Shown here piece after piece: positions 24,912-32,885 of a DNA stretch of 35,216 nt. Within the stretch, counting starts at the first letter, position 1. Every line of letters begins with the position of its first letter. A program made the translations under genes and the position numbers. The notes under the pieces are model-generated. The model searched no databases and had not been told where the DNA came from. It was given only the letters and a program-made list of their open reading frames with translations. This DNA comes from Mycobacterium sp. ST-F2 (GTDB lineage: Bacteria; Actinomycetota; Actinomycetes; Mycobacteriales; Mycobacteriaceae): the NCBI RefSeq assembly GCF_001905655.1, contig NZ_JMHT01000098.1:1-35216 (forward strand), in the 5' to 3' direction.

Positions 24912-26922
24912 ACGAGCCGACGGTGCGCTCCAGGAACGAATAGACCAGCGCGGCTTTGAACGCGGCCTGCGAATTGTCCGCGGCCCCGCCGTGTCCGCCC
25001 TCGATGTTCTCGTAGTAGTGGACGCGGTGGCCGACGGCCTCCAGGGCCGCCGTCATCTTCCGCGCATGGCCCGGGTGTACCCGGTCGTCGCGCGTCGACG
25101 TCGTCATCAGCAGCGCCGGGTACTTCCGGTCGGCCGAAATGTTCTGGTACGGCGAGTACTTCGAGATGAATTCCCAGTCGTCGGGGTTGTCGGGGTCGCC
25201 GTACTCGGCCACCCATGACGCGCCGGCGAGCAGCAGGTGATACCGCTTCATGTCGAGCAACGGCACGCTGCACACCAACGCGCCGAACAACTCCGGGTAC
25301 CGCGTCAGCATGACGCCCATCAGCAGTCCGCCGTTGCTGCCACCCTCGGCGGCGAGTTGTTCGACGGTCGTGATGCCGCGCCGCACCAGATCGGCCGCGA
25401 CGGCGGCGAAGTCCTCGTACACCAGGTGGCGGCCCTCGCGCATGGCCTGCGTGTGCCAGCGGGGGCCGTACTCACCGCCGCCACGGATATTGGCTTCGAC
25501 GTAGGTGCCACCCTGGGTCAGCCACAACCGGCCGAGCACTCCGGCGTAGCCGGGCAGCATCGAGGACTCGAAGCCGCCGTACCCGCTCAGCAGCGTCTTT
25601 CGCGGCTCGGTGACACCGCGTTGCCCCACAACGAAATACGGGATCCGGGTGCCGTCGGCGGATGTCGCGAAATGCTGCGACACCTCGACCTCGGAGGCGT
25701 CGAAGAATCCCGGTGCCCGCTTGATCTCGGTGACCGCGCCGCCGGCGTGCCCCCACAGCAGGCGCGACGGGCTGTCGAATCCGCTTGAATCCAGGAAGAT
25801 TTCGTCGCCGTACTCGTCGACGTCGACGATCACCGTGGTGGCGTGCTTGGGCACCCCCGGGATGTCCTCGCGCTCCCAGGTGCCCGGGGTGACCAGTTCG
25901 ATGTGGCCGACGACGTCGACCAGCGTCTGCAGCAGCAGCCGGTCGCGGGTCCAGGCGAAGTTCTGCATGCTGCTGTGGTCATCGGGCTCGAAAACCACAC
26001 TGAGAGTACGACTTCCGGCAAGGTAGTCGTCGTAGCGAGCGGCCAGCAGCGTCCCTGCCGCGTAGGTCGTCCCCTCGACGGTCCATTCGACGCGCGGCCG
26101 GATCAGCAGCCATTCGCGGTGGATCGAGATCGCGGCATCGGTGGGTACGTCGATGCGGATGAGTTCGTCGCCGCGGACCTCGTAGCGTTCGCGGTTGAAG
26201 AAGTCGGTGGACCGCGACACCAGCAATCGCTCGAAACCCGGTGTGTTGTCGTAGCCGGCGCCGACGCTGACGTCGGCTGCCTCACCCTCGAAGATCGTCA
26301 CGGCCTCGGACAGCGGCTGCCCGCGGTGCCAGCGCTTGACGATGCGGGGGTACCCCGACTCGGTCATGGCGCCGGGCCCGAAATCGGTGCCCACCAACAC
26401 GGTGTCGGGGGTCTCCCACGAGACGCTGGACTTGGCTTCCGGCAGGCTGAATCCGTCGTCGACGAACTGTCTTGTCTCCATGTCGAACTCACGGACCACG
26501 GAGGCGTCGGCCCCGCCACGCGACAACGCGATCAAGGCCAGGTTCAGCCCGGGCTCGATGACGTCGGCGCCGGCCCAGACCCAGTTCTCGTCCTCGTCGG
26601 CCGCGAGCTTGTCCAGGTCGATCAGCACGTCCCATTCGGGTGCGTCGGTGCGGTAGCTGTCCAGGGTGGTACGCCGCCACAGCCCACGGGGGTTCTCCGC
26701 GTCGCGCCAGTAGTTGTAGAGGAACTCACCACGCCGCCGGACGTACGGGATGCGGGCGTCGGTGTCCATGACCTCAAGGGCGTCGGCGCGCATCTGCTCG
26801 AAGCGCTCGCCGCCGAACTCGGCGATGGTCGGCTCGTTGTGCTCGCGCACCCAGTTCAACGCGTCGTCGCCGGTGACGTCTTCGAGCCACAGGTAGGGGT
26901 CAACCGGAGAATCAGAACTCAC
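24910..26922 (-). CDS. S9-family prolyl oligopeptidase
   Basis: 670 residues from GTG 26922 (VSSDSPVDPYLWLED), the family's usual start region; an ATG at 26973 would run into the divergent DUF779 gene and its promoter. Residues about 60-400 form the beta-propeller, and the C-terminal third is the hydrolase. Catalytic triad: Ser529 in EGGSNGGLL, Asp near 612 in STRDDRVHPGH, His644 in NIEGGHGG. No signal peptide, so a cytosolic serine peptidase that cuts after Pro or basic residues in small peptides. Corresponds in position to Rv0457c of M. tuberculosis (from memory). The stop lies within the palindromic element at 24863-24911. Confidence 0.93.
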   Translation of the reverse strand: MSSDSPVDPYLWLEDVTGDDALNWVREHNEPTIAEFGGERFEQMRADALEVMDTDARIPYVRRRGEFLYNYWRDAENPRGLWRRTTLDSYRTDAPEWDVLIDLDKLAADEDENWVWAGADVIEPGLNLALIALSRGGADASVVREFDMETRQFVDDGFSLPEAKSSVSWETPDTVLVGTDFGPGAMTESGYPRIVKRWHRGQPLSEAVTIFEGEAADVSVGAGYDNTPGFERLLVSRSTDFFNRERYEVRGDELIRIDVPTDAAISIHREWLLIRPRVEWTVEGTTYAAGTLLAARYDDYLAGSRTLSVVFEPDDHSSMQNFAWTRDRLLLQTLVDVVGHIELVTPGTWEREDIPGVPKHATTVIVDVDEYGDEIFLDSSGFDSPSRLLWGHAGGAVTEIKRAPGFFDASEVEVSQHFATSADGTRIPYFVVGQRGVTEPRKTLLSGYGGFESSMLPGYAGVLGRLWLTQGGTYVEANIRGGGEYGPRWHTQAMREGRHLVYEDFAAVAADLVRRGITTVEQLAAEGGSNGGLLMGVMLTRYPELFGALVCSVPLLDMKRYHLLLAGASWVAEYGDPDNPDDWEFISKYSPYQNISADRKYPALLMTTSTRDDRVHPGHARKMTAALEAVGHRVHYYENIEGGHGGAADNSQAAFKAALVYSFLERTVGS

Positions 26923-26945
26923 CCGGACATTCTTACTCTCCGGCG

Positions 26946-26951
26946 TAGGGT
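26946..26951 (+). promoter_or_regulatory. Leaderless-type -10 (TAGGGT) of the DUF779 gene
   Basis: TANNNT ending 6 bases before ATG 26958. Confidence 0.55.
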
Positions 26952-26957
26952 GGCCGT

Positions 26958-27446
26958 ATGCCATCTCGGGCACTGATCACCGCCGAAGCCGCCGAGCTGC
27001 TGCGCAAGCTGCAGAACCAGCACGGCCCCTTGATGTTTCACCAGTCGGGTGGATGCTGCGACGGCTCGTCGCCGATGTGTTATCCCGACGGCGACTTCAT
27101 CGTCGGGGACCGGGACGTCCTGCTGGCGGTGCTCGACGTCGGCCCCGACGGCGTCCCGGTGTGGATCTCCGGGCCGCAGTTCGAGGCCTGGCAGCACACC
27201 CAGCTCATCATCGACGTGGTGGCGGGCCGGGGCAGCGGGTTCAGCCTGGAGGCGCCCGAGGGCAAGCGCTTCCTGTCGCGCGGCCGGGTGTTCACCGACG
27301 CGGAGAACGCCGAGCTCAATGCGCAACCGCCCGTCACCGGCGCGCAGTACGCAGAGGGCGTCAGGCCGGTGCGGGACGGCACGTTGATCGTCGAGCACGC
27401 CGAGGAGGCGTGCCCGGTGCCGGCTGCGCGTCAGGGTTTGACGTAG
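26958..27446 (+). CDS. DUF779 family protein
   Basis: 162 residues from ATG 26958. Family core is clear: LMFHQSGGCCDGSSPMCYPD (about 25-44) with three Cys and one His that look like a metal or redox site, then GDRDVLLAVLD, QFEAWQHTQLIIDVVAGRG and SLEAPEGKRFLSRGR. The last 45 residues are less conserved. DUF779 genes usually sit next to aldehyde dehydrogenase genes, hinting at an aldehyde-metabolism helper role; function is not known. Its last 16 bases overlap the end of the convergent methyltransferase gene. Confidence 0.9.
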   Translation: MPSRALITAEAAELLRKLQNQHGPLMFHQSGGCCDGSSPMCYPDGDFIVGDRDVLLAVLDVGPDGVPVWISGPQFEAWQHTQLIIDVVAGRGSGFSLEAPEGKRFLSRGRVFTDAENAELNAQPPVTGAQYAEGVRPVRDGTLIVEHAEEACPVPAARQGLT

Positions 27447-28315
27447 GTCACCAGATTGACGTCGAGCATCTCGTCACTGAAGTAGTGCAGGCACCCCCGC
27501 AGGTAGCGCATGTAGCGCTGGTAGACCTCCTCTGAGGTGATGGCCAGGGCCTGCTCGTGGTGCGCCTGCAACGTGTCGGCCCAGATACCGAGCGTCTGGA
27601 TGTAATGCGGACGCAGTGACAGGCATTCGGCCACCTCGAACCCGGCTTTCCTGCCGTGCTCGACCATCATGTCGGCGGTCGGGATCCGTCCACCCGGAAA
27701 GATCTCGGTGACCATGAATTTGATGAAGCGCGCGGTTTCGAACGTCAGCGCCTTGCCCCGGCGATTCAGGTCGTAGGGGTGGTATCCGGTGCTGCTCTGG
27801 ATCACCATCCGGCCGCCCGCGGGCAGGATGTCGAAGCAGTTCTTGAAGAAGTCGTCGTAGCGGTCGAACCCGAAGTGCTCGAAGGCCTCGATGGACACGA
27901 TCCGGTCCACCGGCCGGTGGAACTGCTCCCAGCCGTGCAGTTGCAGCTCCCGGGTTCGCGCACTGTCGACGTCGTCGAGCAGGCGCTTGGTGTACGCGAA
28001 CTGATTCTTCGACAGCGTCAGGCCGATGACGTTGACGTCGTACTTCTCGACGGCGCGGCGCACGGTCGCGCCCCAGCCGCAGCCGATGTCCAGCAGCGTC
28101 ATGCCCGGTTGCAGGTCGAGCTTGCCGAGGTTCAGGTCGATCTTCGCCATCTGCGCGTCTTCGAGGCTCAGACCGGGCGGCTCGAAATACGCGCAGCTGT
28201 AGGTGCGGCTGGGATCCTGGAACAGGCCGAAGAAGTCGTCGGAGATGTCGTAGTGCGCCTGGATGTCGTCGAAGTGGGGCTGCAATTGCGCTGCGGAGGG
28301 CGTGGTTTCGTTCAT
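27431..28315 (-). CDS. mmaA4: Mycolic acid methyltransferase, MmaA4 (hydroxymycolate)-like
   Basis: 294 residues from ATG 28315. Cyclopropane synthase fold: YSCAYFEP (39-46), SAM motif LLDIGCGWG (74-82), GLTLSKNQ, and the active-site block SIEAFEHFG (141-149) with Glu146. Glu143 replaces the Gly found in cyclopropane synthases; this, plus the ending GCxHYFxDEMLDxxLVTYxKP, is how I remember MmaA4 (Hma), which makes hydroxymycolate from an unsaturated meromycolate. It follows its sister gene by 6 bases and is surely cotranscribed. Substrate in this species (epoxy-, keto-, methoxy-mycolate route) is open. Soluble, acting on AcpM-bound chains. Confidence 0.85.
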   Translation of the reverse strand: MNETTPSAAQLQPHFDDIQAHYDISDDFFGLFQDPSRTYSCAYFEPPGLSLEDAQMAKIDLNLGKLDLQPGMTLLDIGCGWGATVRRAVEKYDVNVIGLTLSKNQFAYTKRLLDDVDSARTRELQLHGWEQFHRPVDRIVSIEAFEHFGFDRYDDFFKNCFDILPAGGRMVIQSSTGYHPYDLNRRGKALTFETARFIKFMVTEIFPGGRIPTADMMVEHGRKAGFEVAECLSLRPHYIQTLGIWADTLQAHHEQALAITSEEVYQRYMRYLRGCLHYFSDEMLDVNLVTYVKP

Positions 28316-28321
28316 GGTGGC

Positions 28322-29185
28322 TTACTTCTGCAAGGTGAACTGGACGACGTCGGCCTGCTTGTTGCGGAACAATTCCGCGCATCCGGTCAGATACTTCTGA
28401 TAGCGGTCATAGACCTCTTGCGACTGGATCTTGATGGCGTCGTCCCGGTGTGCCGCCAGGTTCTGCGCCCAGATGTCGAGGGTCGTGGCGTAATGCGGCT
28501 GTAGCGAGTGCTTCCGGGTGACGTTGTACCCGGCCGCCGTCGCGAGTTCCTCCACCACGGCGATGATCGGCAGCCGGCCGCCCGGAAAGATGTCCGTCAG
28601 CAGGAACTTCACGAAGCGCGCGAATTCGAACGTCAGCGGGATCCCCAGCTCCTTGGCGTCCCGGAAGTCGAAGCCGCAGATGGTGTGCAGCAGCATCACG
28701 CCGTCGGGTGGCATGGCCGCGTACGTCCGCCGGAAGAACTCCGGATACCGGTCCGGACCGAAATGCTCGAAGGCGCCGATCGAGACGATCCGGTCGACGG
28801 GCTCGTCGAACTGTTCCCAGCCCTGCAATCGGACTTCGCGGCTGCGCGCGGTGCCCATCCGGTCGAAGGTGCGCTGCACGTGGGCCGCCTGGTTCCGTGA
28901 CAGCGTCAGGCCGATCACGTCGACGTCATAGCGCTCGATGGCACGCAGCATCGTCGACCCCCAGCCGCAGCCGATGTCCAGCAACTTCATGCCGGGAATC
29001 AGCCCGAGCTTGCTGAGCGCCAGATCGATCTTCGCGAGCTGCGCCTCCTGCAGCGTCATGTCGTCGCGCACGAAGTAGGCGCAGCTGTAGGTCTGGGTCG
29101 GATCGAGGAACAGCCGGAAGAACTCGTCAGAGAGGTCGTAATGCGCCTGCACATCGCTGAAGTGCGGCATCAGGGAATTGGACAT
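28322..29185 (-). CDS. Mycolic acid cyclopropane synthase, PcaA/MmaA2-like
   Basis: 287 residues from ATG 29185 (MSNSLMPHFSDVQAHYDLSD), the exact start of PcaA and MmaA2. Key residues align in number with CmaA1: Cys35 in YSCAYF, SAM motif LLDIGCGWG (68-76), SIGAFEHFG with Gly137 and Glu140, and the closing YLTGCAELF. It should add a methylene from S-adenosylmethionine across a cis double bond in meromycolate, shaping cell-wall fluidity. PcaA and MmaA2 cannot be told apart safely here. First gene of a two-gene operon with the MmaA4-like gene; a TATACG promoter element lies near 29220 on its strand. Confidence 0.88.
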   Translation of the reverse strand: MSNSLMPHFSDVQAHYDLSDEFFRLFLDPTQTYSCAYFVRDDMTLQEAQLAKIDLALSKLGLIPGMKLLDIGCGWGSTMLRAIERYDVDVIGLTLSRNQAAHVQRTFDRMGTARSREVRLQGWEQFDEPVDRIVSIGAFEHFGPDRYPEFFRRTYAAMPPDGVMLLHTICGFDFRDAKELGIPLTFEFARFVKFLLTDIFPGGRLPIIAVVEELATAAGYNVTRKHSLQPHYATTLDIWAQNLAAHRDDAIKIQSQEVYDRYQKYLTGCAELFRNKQADVVQFTLQK

Positions 29186-29277
29186 GGGACATCGACCCTT
29201 TCGACGACAGGTCCCCGCCGTATACCCCGTTGGGGGAAGTTGAATCGGTCTCCCGACCATCCTCGCCGCCGCGCCTA

Positions 29278-29283
29278 TAAGGT
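29278..29283 (+). promoter_or_regulatory. TAAGGT: leaderless-type -10 or ribosome site of lpdC
   Basis: TANNNT ending 6 bases before GTG 29290; the same bases (AAGGTG) could equally serve as a ribosome site. Confidence 0.4.
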
Positions 29284-29289
29284 GTGCAT

Positions 29290-30684
29290 GTGACTCACTA
29301 TGACGTCGTCGTTCTCGGAGCCGGTCCCGGCGGATATGTCGCCGCAATTCGCGCAGCCCAGCTGGGGCTGACCACCGCCATCGTCGAACCGAAGTACTGG
29401 GGCGGCGTCTGTCTGAACGTGGGATGCATCCCATCCAAGGCCCTGCTGCGCAACGCGGAGCTGGCCCACATCTTCAACAAGGAAGCCAAGACCTTCGGCA
29501 TCAGCGGCGAGGCCACCTTCGACTTCGGCGCGGCGTTCGACCGCAGCCGCAAGGTCGCCGAGGGCCGCGTCGCGGGCGTGCACTTCCTGATGAAGAAGAA
29601 CAAGATCACCGAGCTGGAGGGCTACGGCACCTTCACCGGCCCCAACTCGATGCGCGTCGCGCTCAACGCCGGCGGAACCGAGGACGTGACGTTCGACAAC
29701 GCCATCATCGCCACCGGTTCGTCGGTGCGGCTGGTGCCCGGCACCTCGCTGAGCGAGAACGTCGTCACCTACGAGAAGCAGATCATGACCCGGGAGCTGC
29801 CCGGCTCGATCATCATCGCCGGCGCGGGCGCCATCGGCATGGAGTTCGCCTACGTGCTGAAGAACTACGGCGTCGACGTGACCATCGTCGAGTTCCTGCC
29901 GCGCGCGCTGCCCAACGAGGACGCCGAGGTCTCCAAGGAGATCGAGAAGCAGTACAAGAAGCTGGGCGTCAAGATCCTCACCGGTACCAAGGTCGAGTCG
30001 ATCGAAGACAACGGATCCGAAGTGACCGTCGTCGTGAGCAAGGATGGCGCCACCCAGGAACTCAAGGCCGACAAGGTGTTGCAGGCCATCGGTTTCGGCC
30101 CCAACGTCGACGGCTACGGCCTCGAGACGACGGGCGTCGCCCTCACCGACCGCGGCGCCATTGCGATCGACGACCACATGCGCACCAACGTGCCGCACAT
30201 CTACGCCATCGGTGACGTCACCGCCAAGCTGCAGCTCGCGCACGTCGCCGAGGCGCAGGGTGTCGTCGCGGCCGAGACCATCGCCGGTGCCGAGACCCAG
30301 ACGCTCGGCGACTACCGCATGATGCCGCGCGCCACGTTCTGCCAGCCGCAGGTCGCCAGCTTCGGCCTCACCGAGGAGCAGGCCAAGGCCGAGGGCTACG
30401 ACGTCGTCGTCGCCAAGTTCCCGTTCACCGCCAACGGCAAGGCACACGGCCTGGCGGACCCGACCGGTTTCGTGAAGCTGATCGCCGACAAGAAGCACCT
30501 CGAACTGCTCGGTGGGCACCTGATCGGCCCCGACGTCTCCGAGTTGCTGCCCGAGCTGACGCTGGCCCAGAAGTGGGACCTGACCGCCACCGAACTGGCC
30601 CGCAACGTGCACACCCACCCGACGCTGTCGGAGGCGCTGCAGGAGGCCATCCACGGCCTGGCCGGCCACATGATCAACTTCTGA
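29290..30684 (+). CDS. lpdC: Dihydrolipoamide dehydrogenase (E3)
   Basis: 464 residues from GTG 29290, giving (M)THYDVVVLGAGPGGYVAA, the same start as M. tuberculosis Lpd. FAD site GAGPGGY, redox disulfide GGVCLNVGCIPSK (Cys41-x4-Cys46), NAD site IIIAGAGAIGMEF, FAD motif IYAIGDV, and the closing HTHPTLSEALQE with the catalytic His-Glu pair. It reoxidises lipoyl groups in pyruvate and branched-chain dehydrogenases, and in mycobacteria also serves the AhpD/AhpC peroxide pathway. No E1/E2 genes are adjacent. The small membrane protein gene follows by 7 bases. Confidence 0.97.
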   Translation: MTHYDVVVLGAGPGGYVAAIRAAQLGLTTAIVEPKYWGGVCLNVGCIPSKALLRNAELAHIFNKEAKTFGISGEATFDFGAAFDRSRKVAEGRVAGVHFLMKKNKITELEGYGTFTGPNSMRVALNAGGTEDVTFDNAIIATGSSVRLVPGTSLSENVVTYEKQIMTRELPGSIIIAGAGAIGMEFAYVLKNYGVDVTIVEFLPRALPNEDAEVSKEIEKQYKKLGVKILTGTKVESIEDNGSEVTVVVSKDGATQELKADKVLQAIGFGPNVDGYGLETTGVALTDRGAIAIDDHMRTNVPHIYAIGDVTAKLQLAHVAEAQGVVAAETIAGAETQTLGDYRMMPRATFCQPQVASFGLTEEQAKAEGYDVVVAKFPFTANGKAHGLADPTGFVKLIADKKHLELLGGHLIGPDVSELLPELTLAQKWDLTATELARNVHTHPTLSEALQEAIHGLAGHMINF

Positions 30685-30691
30685 GTCGGTC

Positions 30692-30961
30692 TTGCGCGCG
30701 AATGTCGTTGCCGCGATAGGCGGTTTGGTCGTCGGTCACATGCTGTGGCTGCTGGCCATCTCGCTCGCGATGGACACCACGAGCATCAGTTCCTGGGTGC
30801 TGGTGGTGTCCGCCGCGGTCGTCGTGGTGGCCGGCGTCGCGGTGTTCTTCGCTCGAAAGTTCCAGGAGCGCAAGGCTTTTGCCAAATCCGCGTTCCTGTG
30901 GTGCCTGCCCGTCGCGCCGGTGTTGATGACGCTGGCGGTACTCGGGGTCACCTATCTCTGA
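30692..30961 (+). CDS. Small three-helix membrane protein downstream of lpdC
   Basis: 89 residues from TTG 30692. Helices at about 5-25, 33-53 and 67-88, with a basic loop (ARKFQERKAFAKSA) between the second and third. It lies 7 bases after lpdC and is probably cotranscribed; M. tuberculosis has the same arrangement (lpdC-Rv0463, from memory). Function unknown. Its stop abuts the convergent CMD gene stop with no gap (TGACTA). Confidence 0.75.
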   Translation: MRANVVAAIGGLVVGHMLWLLAISLAMDTTSISSWVLVVSAAVVVVAGVAVFFARKFQERKAFAKSAFLWCLPVAPVLMTLAVLGVTYL

Positions 30962-31510
30962 CTAGTCCGGGAAGTCGAGCGGCACGCGCAGCGTCGCGAT
31001 GGTGGCCGCCAGGCCGTCGTAGTGGGCGGCCAGCAGGCAGAAGTCGATGAGCTGCTTGCGGTCGAGGTACGCCGCCAGCGCCTTCCACGTCTGGTCGGAC
31101 ACCGACCGGGTGATGACGAACTCGTCCGTCGCGGTGATCAGCACGCGCTGCCGGTCGGTGAGGCCCTCGGCGTCGGGGCCCTCGAAAATCCGGGCCTGCG
31201 TCTCGGCGTCGACGCCGCGGCTGCGGGCGAGCCGGCGGTGCTGCTGCAGTTCGTACTCACTGCCGCGCAGATGCCCGACGCGCAGGATCACCAGCTCGGC
31301 GTCCTTGAGCCCCAGCTTGCTGCGGCCCAGCAGCATGCCGGAGTAGGGGAGGAACGTCAGGAACAGCAGGTGATGCTGGCCGAGGACGTTGAAGAGCGCG
31401 AACCTCGGGGCCCGGATGGTCTTGGCGCCGATCTTGGCGATGACCCAGTTCAGCGGGCCCAGTTCACGGAAGCCGCCGGGTTCGATGCGGGCCGGCTCGA
31501 TGCTGTTCAC
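30962..31510 (-). CDS. Carboxymuconolactone decarboxylase/AhpD-like protein
   Basis: 182 residues from GTG 31510 (GGGA just upstream; NSIEPARIEPGGFRELGP then follows). An ATG at 31543 would add 11 residues but lies in the promoter of the divergent lipoprotein gene. The helical CMD core is clear: DAELVILRVGHLRGSEYELQ followed by QHRRLARSRGVD, and RQRVLITATDEFVITRSVSD. AhpD-type members have a redox Cys in this helix; here it is Ser (GSEYELQQH) and no CxxC exists, so peroxidase-type redox activity is unlikely. Corresponds by position to Rv0464c. Function unknown. Confidence 0.82.
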   Translation of the reverse strand: MNSIEPARIEPGGFRELGPLNWVIAKIGAKTIRAPRFALFNVLGQHHLLFLTFLPYSGMLLGRSKLGLKDAELVILRVGHLRGSEYELQQHRRLARSRGVDAETQARIFEGPDAEGLTDRQRVLITATDEFVITRSVSDQTWKALAAYLDRKQLIDFCLLAAHYDGLAATIATLRVPLDFPD

Positions 31511-31542
31511 AATTCCCGAGTCTGGCACAGGCGACGGCGTCA

Positions 31543-31548
31543 TAGGGT
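31543..31548 (+). promoter_or_regulatory. Leaderless-type -10 (TAGGGT) of the lipoprotein gene
   Basis: TANNNT ending 6 bases before ATG 31555. Confidence 0.5.
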
Positions 31549-31554
31549 CGAGCC

Positions 31555-32817
31555 ATGGGGCGGAAACGGGTGGGGGCCGTGATTTTCACGGTTGCACTGA
31601 TGGTGGTTGGTTGTACCGACCGGGGCGGCGATGTGGCGGTCCCGCGGGCCGACGACCATCCGCTGCTGCGGTATCTGCCGACGCTGGCCGACATGCCGGG
31701 GTACCGCGAAGTCGGCTATGAGGTCCCGCGCAACGACGAATTTTCCGCACAGCGGCGAATCGAGTGCTCGCGGTATCCAGAACCGGGTGACCCAGACGGG
31801 CCGCAACTCACCGCGCGCTACGGGGACAGGCTTGATCGCGACGGCCGCTTGATCCACGTTGACCTGTGGCGAACCCGCCCCGGTGAGAACGTCGTCGACG
31901 AGATGGCGAACTGGGGGACCCGCTGCGCGACCTACCGCGACGTCTACGGCACCTGGGCTGTCCAGACATTCCGCAATATCCCCGGAATGCCCACCGATGC
32001 AATCCAATTCGACACGAAGAAAACCTCGCGCGAGAAGCATGACCCGGATCCGGCGACGACGGGGCCCAGCTCCCGAGTGGTGATCGCGGCTCGGGATGGC
32101 GTGGTCCTGCGGGTCCGCATCACGCCCTTCGCATTGCATCCACCAACGGACCACGACCTGGCGCAGGTGGTGAACGCCTTCGTCAGACGTGCCGCCGAGC
32201 AACCGTCCGATGCCATACAAACGGCCGGCATCGCGCCGTGGCCCGCTGCACGACTGTCGGCACTGGTCATGACGCCGCCGGTCAAGGGGGACGGTCGGGT
32301 GGTGCGATTGTCGCCGCAAGCAACGCAGCCGCGCGGGGACGCTCCTGCGGACTGCTCAGCGGACCCACTGGCGTCGTCCCGATCCGGTGCCGATCGATTG
32401 GTGGATGCGCTCGGGGTCGCGACAGTCTTGCGCGAGCACGACGGGTTCGACGGCATCGCGGCCATGGGCGAGTGGGTCAAGCGGTGCAGCGCACAACCGT
32501 TCGTGCCGGAGGTCTGCGCGGGCAAGGCGCAAGAAGCACAGCTGGAAGCCACGCCGTCAGTGCGGATCGAGGGTGAGGAAGTGTCCGGTTACCAGGGGGT
32601 CGTGCTGGGGGAGAGCTACGTCAAGACGACGCCCTACTGCCAGCCGAATCCTGTGGTGGCCCAGGTGGTCCGGGTGCGCGGGATCTTGCTGCGCGCGGCG
32701 CCGTCGGTGGTGCAGCGAGCCGAAGGCGAGGATGAACATCAAGCGCGCCTGCGCGCGATCGACGACCAGCGCCGACAACTGGCCTACGTCATCCACAGTG
32801 TGCAGCGGGCGGGGTGA
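31555..32817 (+). CDS. Putative lipoprotein, family not recognised
   Basis: 420 residues from ATG 31555. MGRKRVGAVIFTVALMVVGC is a compact type II signal peptide with lipobox VVGC (Cys20). The mature part is long, polar and Cys-containing: Cys in RIECSRYP, WGTRCATY, ADCSAD, VKRCSAQ, EVCAGK and PYCQPN, likely disulfides outside the membrane. The two halves (about 40-220 and 225-400) both end in beta-rich segments (VVIAARDGVVLRVRI; VVAQVVRVRGILLRA), which suggests an internal duplication of a sensor-like fold. Function unknown. The PAP2 gene follows in the same direction after 68 bases. Confidence 0.75.
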   Translation: MGRKRVGAVIFTVALMVVGCTDRGGDVAVPRADDHPLLRYLPTLADMPGYREVGYEVPRNDEFSAQRRIECSRYPEPGDPDGPQLTARYGDRLDRDGRLIHVDLWRTRPGENVVDEMANWGTRCATYRDVYGTWAVQTFRNIPGMPTDAIQFDTKKTSREKHDPDPATTGPSSRVVIAARDGVVLRVRITPFALHPPTDHDLAQVVNAFVRRAAEQPSDAIQTAGIAPWPAARLSALVMTPPVKGDGRVVRLSPQATQPRGDAPADCSADPLASSRSGADRLVDALGVATVLREHDGFDGIAAMGEWVKRCSAQPFVPEVCAGKAQEAQLEATPSVRIEGEEVSGYQGVVLGESYVKTTPYCQPNPVVAQVVRVRGILLRAAPSVVQRAEGEDEHQARLRAIDDQRRQLAYVIHSVQRAG

Positions 32818-32872
32818 ATTTCCGGTGAGTCGCAAAATGGTCGCAAATTGCTGGTAGCGGCACCCGACGACC

Positions 32873-32878
32873 TATCGT
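32873..32878 (+). promoter_or_regulatory. Leaderless-type -10 (TATCGT) of the large PAP2 gene
   Basis: TANNNT ending 7 bases before GTG 32886. Confidence 0.5.
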
Positions 32879-32885
32879 CTATGGC

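Noticed and set aside
29275..30669. 464-codon minus-strand frame opposite lpdC
   Set aside because: Shadow of lpdC; the plus-strand enzyme is unmistakable.
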